A stretch of 64,000 bases of DNA. Origin: Quercus robur. Its lineage: Eukaryota; Streptophyta; Magnoliopsida; Fagales; Fagaceae. Under the pieces are notes generated by a model that saw only the letters and a program-made list of their open reading frames with translations, was not told where the DNA came from and did no database searches. The stretch spans positions 3,100,001 through 3,164,000 of the forward strand of contig NC_065536.1 in assembly GCF_932294415.1 (NCBI RefSeq). Direction: 5' to 3'. A program made the position numbers and the translations under genes. This document shows, piece by piece, positions 58,631 through 64,000 of the stretch (positions are counted from its first letter, which is position 1; each line of letters begins with the position of its first letter).

Positions 58631-60578
58631 TGGATACCGCTTATTTTGCTGAAAACTGAAAATGATAAAAAAATAATAATTTTCGGATTACTGTTCACAC
58701 CAAAAACACTGTTCATTTGCCTAGTTAAAAAAAAAGAAAAAAAAAAAAAAGAAAAAAGAAAAGAGGAAACGCAAAATGTCAGTTCATCCAAACGCTCACG
58801 TAGTGGGGAAAGTGAGAGGCTGTGATTTCTTTGCTCCGGCAAGAGGAAGCGTCCAAATACCCAGCTCTGAATTATGCTAAAACCACATTATGCATTCCAA
58901 TTTCCATGACCATCACATGAAGTATCTTTTTTTGGTTTTTTTCCTTTTTTTTTGTCCATTATTTTCTGTCAAATTTGATCCTGAATGTATATGGGAACAG
59001 ATTAATGTGCTTTAATTAGTAATGCTAAATCATGGTCAAGTGTGGGTGTTGGGATCTTATATGAACCTAGATATGCATGACATGATATTTACCAATTATT
59101 TTTTTGTATGCTATGTGCTAAACATGGGATGATATATGATAAGAAATCACATGGTCAAATGCATATCCTTGATTAGTTATTAGAACATGGTCCCGAGTCC
59201 CAATCATGCTATGAGGAAGAAACCTTAAAAGAATCCTCCTAGTTAATTGAGAGAGGATAGTTCCTCTAAATTCATCAGTGATGAATTTTGGAAGAGCTTT
59301 AAGTTCATCTCTAAGTGGAACTTAACTATCATTTGGTGCCATTGAAGCTAAGTTCGATATTTTTGTCGATTGCAGTTTGCAGATGTTCCCTCTTTAGTTT
59401 CCGTTTCCATTAAAAACTGGAAATCCTTCAACTTCATAAAACTTTTAAACTTACAAGGATTGTAAACAAATCAAGAAAATGTGAAGGCTTTTTTGATAGC
59501 CAAGCAGTCTTGTAACTTCCTAAACATGAATTTACAATGCATAACCATATTTTTTTGTAAATAAATTGGATCGTACTTTAATGATTTTGTTGGCTTTATT
59601 TGTGTTTGTCAATTTGCACCAATATTGTCTCTAGCTCTTCAACAATTCCTTTTTTTTTTTTTTTTTTTTTTGGTTTTAATGATAGACACAACAATTCCAT
59701 ATTTATCACAGGCTTCCTATATTGGACTAGATGACCTACTATTGCCATTTACAAAGATGAGGACCAAATGCTGGTAGTATTTTCCAACACTTCATCTCTT
59801 TCAAAATGGTATGCTCAGCCAGTGGACTGGGACAATGGGAAATATGTACAAGCAGCTGCTGCAGACCCCATGGCCAGTAGAAATGCAAGTTAGTTTCAGC
59901 AGGCCTCAATAGCTCAAGTGGATATTCTTGGTTAGTAAAAGCATGAAACAAAGCTCAAGATAGCCTATTGCTTAGTGCTGTGGGAATGGATGGCAGATAT
60001 GTGATTTCCCTTGGTTTGGCAGCAAAAGTGGCCATTGATCATTCTGTAGCTTCAGATTTTCATGATGGTGATTTTGACTTGGCTACAAAAATGGGAAAGT
60101 GATTGTACAAACGAGGCTGAAAAAGATTAGCCATAATACAGTTTTGGTTCAAATGGTGACTGAACAAGTCATGTTGGTAACCTCTTGTGTGAATCTAATG
60201 ATGGCAGGTTAAGAAATATTGATGGGGAAGTTTTAGGAATGAAGTACATATTTTATTGCTCTATTATTGAGATTGTAATTTTTGTTACTTTTTTCAGTCA
60301 ATTTCTTTTATAGTGCCACATCACATTTTATGCCATGGTGTGGGAAACAAGTTTGAGAATGCCACAATTACTTCTGATCTTAATCTTGTGTTGGAGTGCT
60401 TCTTGTTGTTGCGGTTTTATTACAAGAACAAGCCATATAGCTCAACAAGAAACCAATCTTATTGAATTTGTCATTGAGGTGGATGATATTTATTGGCTTG
60501 GTAATTTCTAAAGTCGAGCAAAACTTTGTGTTTGTTTACTATAATCAACTAAATTTTATAAGATAACTGTTATCTAAA
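58631..60578. other. Spacer with unidentified gene-like scraps
   Basis: 59740-60230 has a less A/T-rich texture and short open stretches (e.g. SKWYAQPVDWDNGKYVQAAA at about 59805, VISLGLAAKVAIDH at about 60002) with stops between. It could be a decayed host gene; I do not recognise the family. The rest is A/T-rich with poly-A/T runs at 58728-58755 and 59649-59670. Confidence 0.35.
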
Positions 60579-60904
60579 TTATTTTATTTATTTTTGTTTG
60601 GAAGACATTATCATTGTAGTGAGTAGTCTTAAGTCTTAGGGTCTTGTAATTAAATTGTCATCTAATGCACAAAGTATTTGGAGGTTTAGGAGAGGAAGGT
60701 TCGAGTTATTTTTTTATTTTATTTATTTTTGTTTGGAAGACATTATCATTGTTGTGAGTAGTCTTAAGTCTTAGGGCCTTGTAGTTAAATTAACATTTCT
60801 AATGCACAAAGTACTTGGAGGTTACTGGAGGAAAGGTTCGAGTTACATGATTAGTAGTATATTATAACTGTCACCAAAAATAATATTTAAAAAAAAAAAA
60901 AAAA
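60579..60904 (+). mobile_element. Two tandem SINE-like copies with A-tail
   Basis: The phrase TTTGTTTGGAAGACATTATC begins two direct repeats at about 60593 and 60728. Each contains GGCCTTGTAGTTAAATT (A-box-like) and GGTTCGAGTTA (B-box-like), and the second ends in an A-run at 60886-60903. This suggests a tRNA-derived SINE with a partial duplication. Target duplications were not found. Confidence 0.5.
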
Positions 60905-60965
60905 GTCTAAACACACATTTTCTGCGACAACAAATATCTCAAAGGGTAATGCCTCTAATCTATGT

Positions 60966-61466
60966 CATCATGTCGTTTTTAAGGGTAATGCATTAGTCGG
61001 GTGTTAATTTTTTTGTATCAATATAATACATGTGTGAAAGTATATGAAGATACTATTCTTATAGTAAGGCCCAAAACGATGTCGTCCAAGTATTTCGTGA
61101 AATGCGTGTCTAAGTTGTCGTTTATCATTAAATAAAATGATGTTGTTTTGATAAACAATGTCGGTGTTGTGGTTACAGAGTACTGGAATGTTGCACACAA
61201 TCTGTCATGTCGTTTTTAAGGGTAATGCATTAGCTGGGCATTAATTTTTTTTTTTTTTTTTTTTTGTTCTAAATGATACATGTGTGAAAATGTGTGAAAG
61301 TATACAAAGATATTGCTCTTATAATAAGGCCCAAAACAATGTCGTCCAAGCATTTCATGAAATGCATGTCTAAGTTGTCGTTTGTCATTAAATAAAACGT
61401 TTTGATAAACAGTGTCAGTGTTGTGATTACATTATACACAGTACTAGAATGTTGCACACAATCTGC
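60966..61466. repeat. About 240-bp direct duplication
   Basis: CATGTCGTTTTTAAGGGTAA starts copies at 60969 and 61207; both run through GGCCCAAAACGATGTCGTCC-like and AGTTGTCGTTT-TCATTAAAT to TGTTGCACACAATCTG. They differ by scattered substitutions and short indels, including a long T-run in the second. Short minus-strand ORFs in both are products of the same repeat. Confidence 0.9.
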
Positions 61467-61744
61467 AATTGCGTGATGATGCCCTCTTTTTGGGCTTGTC
61501 TGGTTGGGCCTGAACCAACCAGAACATATTTGGGTTCGGATCTGCTTTTACGCGGGTTATATTTGTAGGATTAGGACTAGAAAGTTGGAACCGTTGAAAC
61601 GATCTGCAACTGCCACTGCCACTTGCTCAGTCTCAATCTCGGTCTCAGACTCAGACTCTGAGTCTCACAGCTTTGGAGCTCCAATGAAACCAAAAAATCC
61701 AACCCGAATGGTTAGCTGAAACCAGATTTGGTCATCTTCTTGAA

Positions 61745-63492
61745 ATGGGTACGGCTTCTACTATATCATCAAGCTCTCTTGTTTCTATATTCAACTATTT
61801 TCAGTATTAGAATAAGCAGGGTTCCATTTCATGCTCTTAGTCTAGCTCAGTCTCAAACTAATAGTAGTGCTAGTGTTAATGTGGATACCCATGATTCTAA
61901 TCATAGTCAGTTGTTGAAATCCATGGGAGATAAGTGTAAAGGTGGAAGCTTTAGGAATGTTGATGATGCCTTAGACCTGTTTGATAAAATGCTTCACTTA
62001 AGCCCTCTGCCTTCCTTTGTGGATTTTACTCTATTGTTGGGTGTCATTGCAAGAATGAAGCATTACTCACTAGTGATTAGTCTAATTAGAGATATGGAGT
62101 CACTGAAAATCTCTCCTGATTTTTATACTCTGAATACTTTGATTAATTGCTTCAGCCATCTGAACCGTGTAGATTTCGGGTTCTCTGTCTTGGCTAGACT
62201 TTTCAAACTTGGTTATCAGCCGGACCGTATAACTCTAAACACTCTTGTCAAGGGGCTGTGTCTTCAAGGTAACGTTGTTGGGGCTGTGAGGTTGGTAGAT
62301 GAAATGGAGAAGAAAGGGTATGAACCTAATGCAGTTACTTGTGGAACCATAGTAAACGGTTTGTGTAAGATTGGTGAGATTGATGCGGCTATTAGGTTGC
62401 TCAGGAAGATGGGAAAAGGGAATTTTGAACTTGATGTGGTGGTTTAGAGCACAATTATTGACAATTTATGTAAGTATAAGTTGGTAACTGAATCTTTGAA
62501 TTTTTTATCTGAAATGAAGGGTAAAGACATTCAGCCAGATCTTGTAACTTACAATTCCTTGTTAATTCAAGGCCTATGTAATTTTGGCCGGTGGAGGGAG
62601 GCTACTGCTTTGTTGAATGAGATGACACAAAGGAAGATTGTGCCAGATGTGAAAACCTTCAACATATTGGTGGACACTCTTTGCAAAGAGGGGATGTTGA
62701 CAGAGGCAAAAGAAGTTTTTGATGTGATGATTCAAAGAGCCATTGAGCCTAACACAATCATTTATAATTCTTTAATCAATGGTTATTGTTTACAAAGCAT
62801 AATGGATGGTGCAATCAAAGCATTTAATATGATGGTTGAGAGGGGTTGTTCACTTGATGTGTTTAGTTATAACATATTGATGAATGGTTATTGCAAAAAT
62901 AAAAGAATTGATGAGGCAATGCACCTCTTTCATAAAATGTCCAACAAGGGAGTGACCACTGATGTTGTGACTTACAACACTCTTATAGGTAGTTTTTGTC
63001 GAGTGGAGAGACCACAGGGTGCACTGAAGCTATTCCGTATGATGAGAGCTCGTGGCCAACATCCAGATGTCCAAACCTACGCCGTCTTGTTAGATGGTTT
63101 ATTTAAGAACAAAAAATTTGTTGAGGCAATGGCATTGTTTCAAGAGATGGAAGACAACAAGCTCCACCACAATCCTGTGATTTTCAACATCTTGATTGAT
63201 GGTTTGTGTAATGCCGAAGAAATTACAATTGCATGAAAAATCTTCTATTGTCTTCCCACCAAAGGGTTGCAACATGATGTTTGGACTCATAATATAATGA
63301 TCAAAGGAGGGGCTGATAGATGAAGCGAGTGAGCTGCTTAGGAAAATGGATGGGCATGTTTGTCCACCTAATGAGTGCACATATAACACAATAATCCAAG
63401 GGTTACTAAGACATAATGAGACGTCAAGGGCAATGAAATATCTCCATATAATGGTTAAGAAGGGTTTCTCAACAAATGCTTCAAAAGTCTAG
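61745..63492 (+). pseudogene. RFL-type PPR pseudogene (fourth copy)
   Basis: Starts at the conserved MGTAST position (61745), but that frame stops after 21 codons (SIFNYFQY). The main PPR frame runs 61728-62447 without a usable early ATG and ends at a TAG where the paralogues read VLYSTIID (here VV-stop-STIID). It continues in the same frame, with one extra Leu codon (SLLIQGLCNFG), to a TGA at 63234-63236; a deletion before the ELL-KMDG motif and a shortened tail (to TAG 63490-63492) follow. Clear PPR motifs include VVTYNTLIGSFCRVERPQGA. Leader and 3' flank match the other copies. It has more defects than the third copy. Confidence 0.95.
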
Positions 63493-64000
63493 ATGAGGGC
63501 TTTTAAGTTTCTCAACATCAAGAACAATTTTCATATTGTAACCCATCACAAGTCTATCTGTAAGTGATATATATATTCTGAGTAAATTTTATACTTTTTA
63601 CAAAATTATATTTCTTTTTGTGTGCAAGATTGTTTGTTCTTTTAACTATTTTGAAAAATATTCATTCCTTTAGCTGTTTGATCTTTAGTTGCATTTTCTT
63701 CATGCACTTACATTGCTGCTTTGTGGCTGTATTTTATAATATTTTGTTTCTAAATTTGGCTGATGTGAAGTTCATATTATATGTTGTTCTCATAAAGTGC
63801 ACCATTTTTTGTGGTTGTATCCATCGGCTGGCCAAAATGATGTTTTTCATGGTTCCCTCCAAAAGAAGTTTTTAATGTTTGTCTGTTAATAAAATAATTT
63901 AATTAAGAAAGAAGAAGAAGAAGAAGCTATGTTTGACTTCTAATAAGCCTGTAATATTCTTTCTTGGAAGATCCCCCCGCCCCCCATATCTTCACTTCAA
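63493..64000. other. 3' flank of the fourth PPR copy
   Basis: Homologous to the other PPR 3' flanks over the first 300 bp (TCAAGAACAATTTTCATATT, TCTATCTGTAAGTGATAT). A GAA microsatellite lies at 63910-63925. Confidence 0.6.

Overview
The window is plant nuclear DNA: A/T-rich with many introns, full of transposons, with GT-AG split genes and plant-only families. The 11S seed globulin reads, from memory, closest to legumins of oak and its relatives, so a Fagaceae tree (Quercus or kin) is my best guess. That is inference, not a search result.

Layout. 1-1191: one end of a minus-strand LTR retrotransposon (start of gag, primer site, 5' LTR). 1192-4400: a complete four-exon legumin gene with a classic legumin box, only about 200 bp from that LTR. 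4400-9250: no confident host gene, but a degenerate GGTCC-rich array, a tandem duplication and a Mutator-like element with long inverted repeats that carries an 85-codon gene-like ORF. 9250-28560: two copies of a block made of a Restorer-of-fertility-like (RFL) PPR gene, its downstream DNA and remains of an ARF GTPase gene. In the second copy the block is cut by a 995-bp Harbinger-type element, a smaller MITE-like insert and a young 5.5-kb non-coding LTR element (617-bp LTRs, 5-bp target duplication). The first copy shows the empty sites.

29083-41138 (minus): a full-size ABCG/PDR transporter in 24 exons. All exon phases join into a 1,402-codon reading frame, but the usual extreme N-terminus is cut by a stop upstream of the first usable ATG. 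41157-44520: a Tourist-like MITE and a broken CC-NBS-LRR gene. 45146-53387: an 8.2-kb CACTA transposon with paired TAGTGACGAAA subterminal motifs. I see no transposase in it; it carries fragments of an F-box/FBD-LRR gene, apparently joined to a proline-rich segment, plus a 5'-truncated LINE. 54850-63500: two further RFL-PPR copies, both pseudogenes, flanking the remains of an LTI65/RD29-like stress-protein gene.

How it fits together: three host loci look able to make protein (legumin; the PPR genes at 9464 and 17721, the first with a shortened C-terminus) and the ABCG gene is nearly whole. Everything else is gene death and transposon traffic around a tandem RFL cluster, the family that suppresses mitochondrial cytoplasmic-male-sterility genes. 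No tRNA, rRNA or CRISPR was seen.
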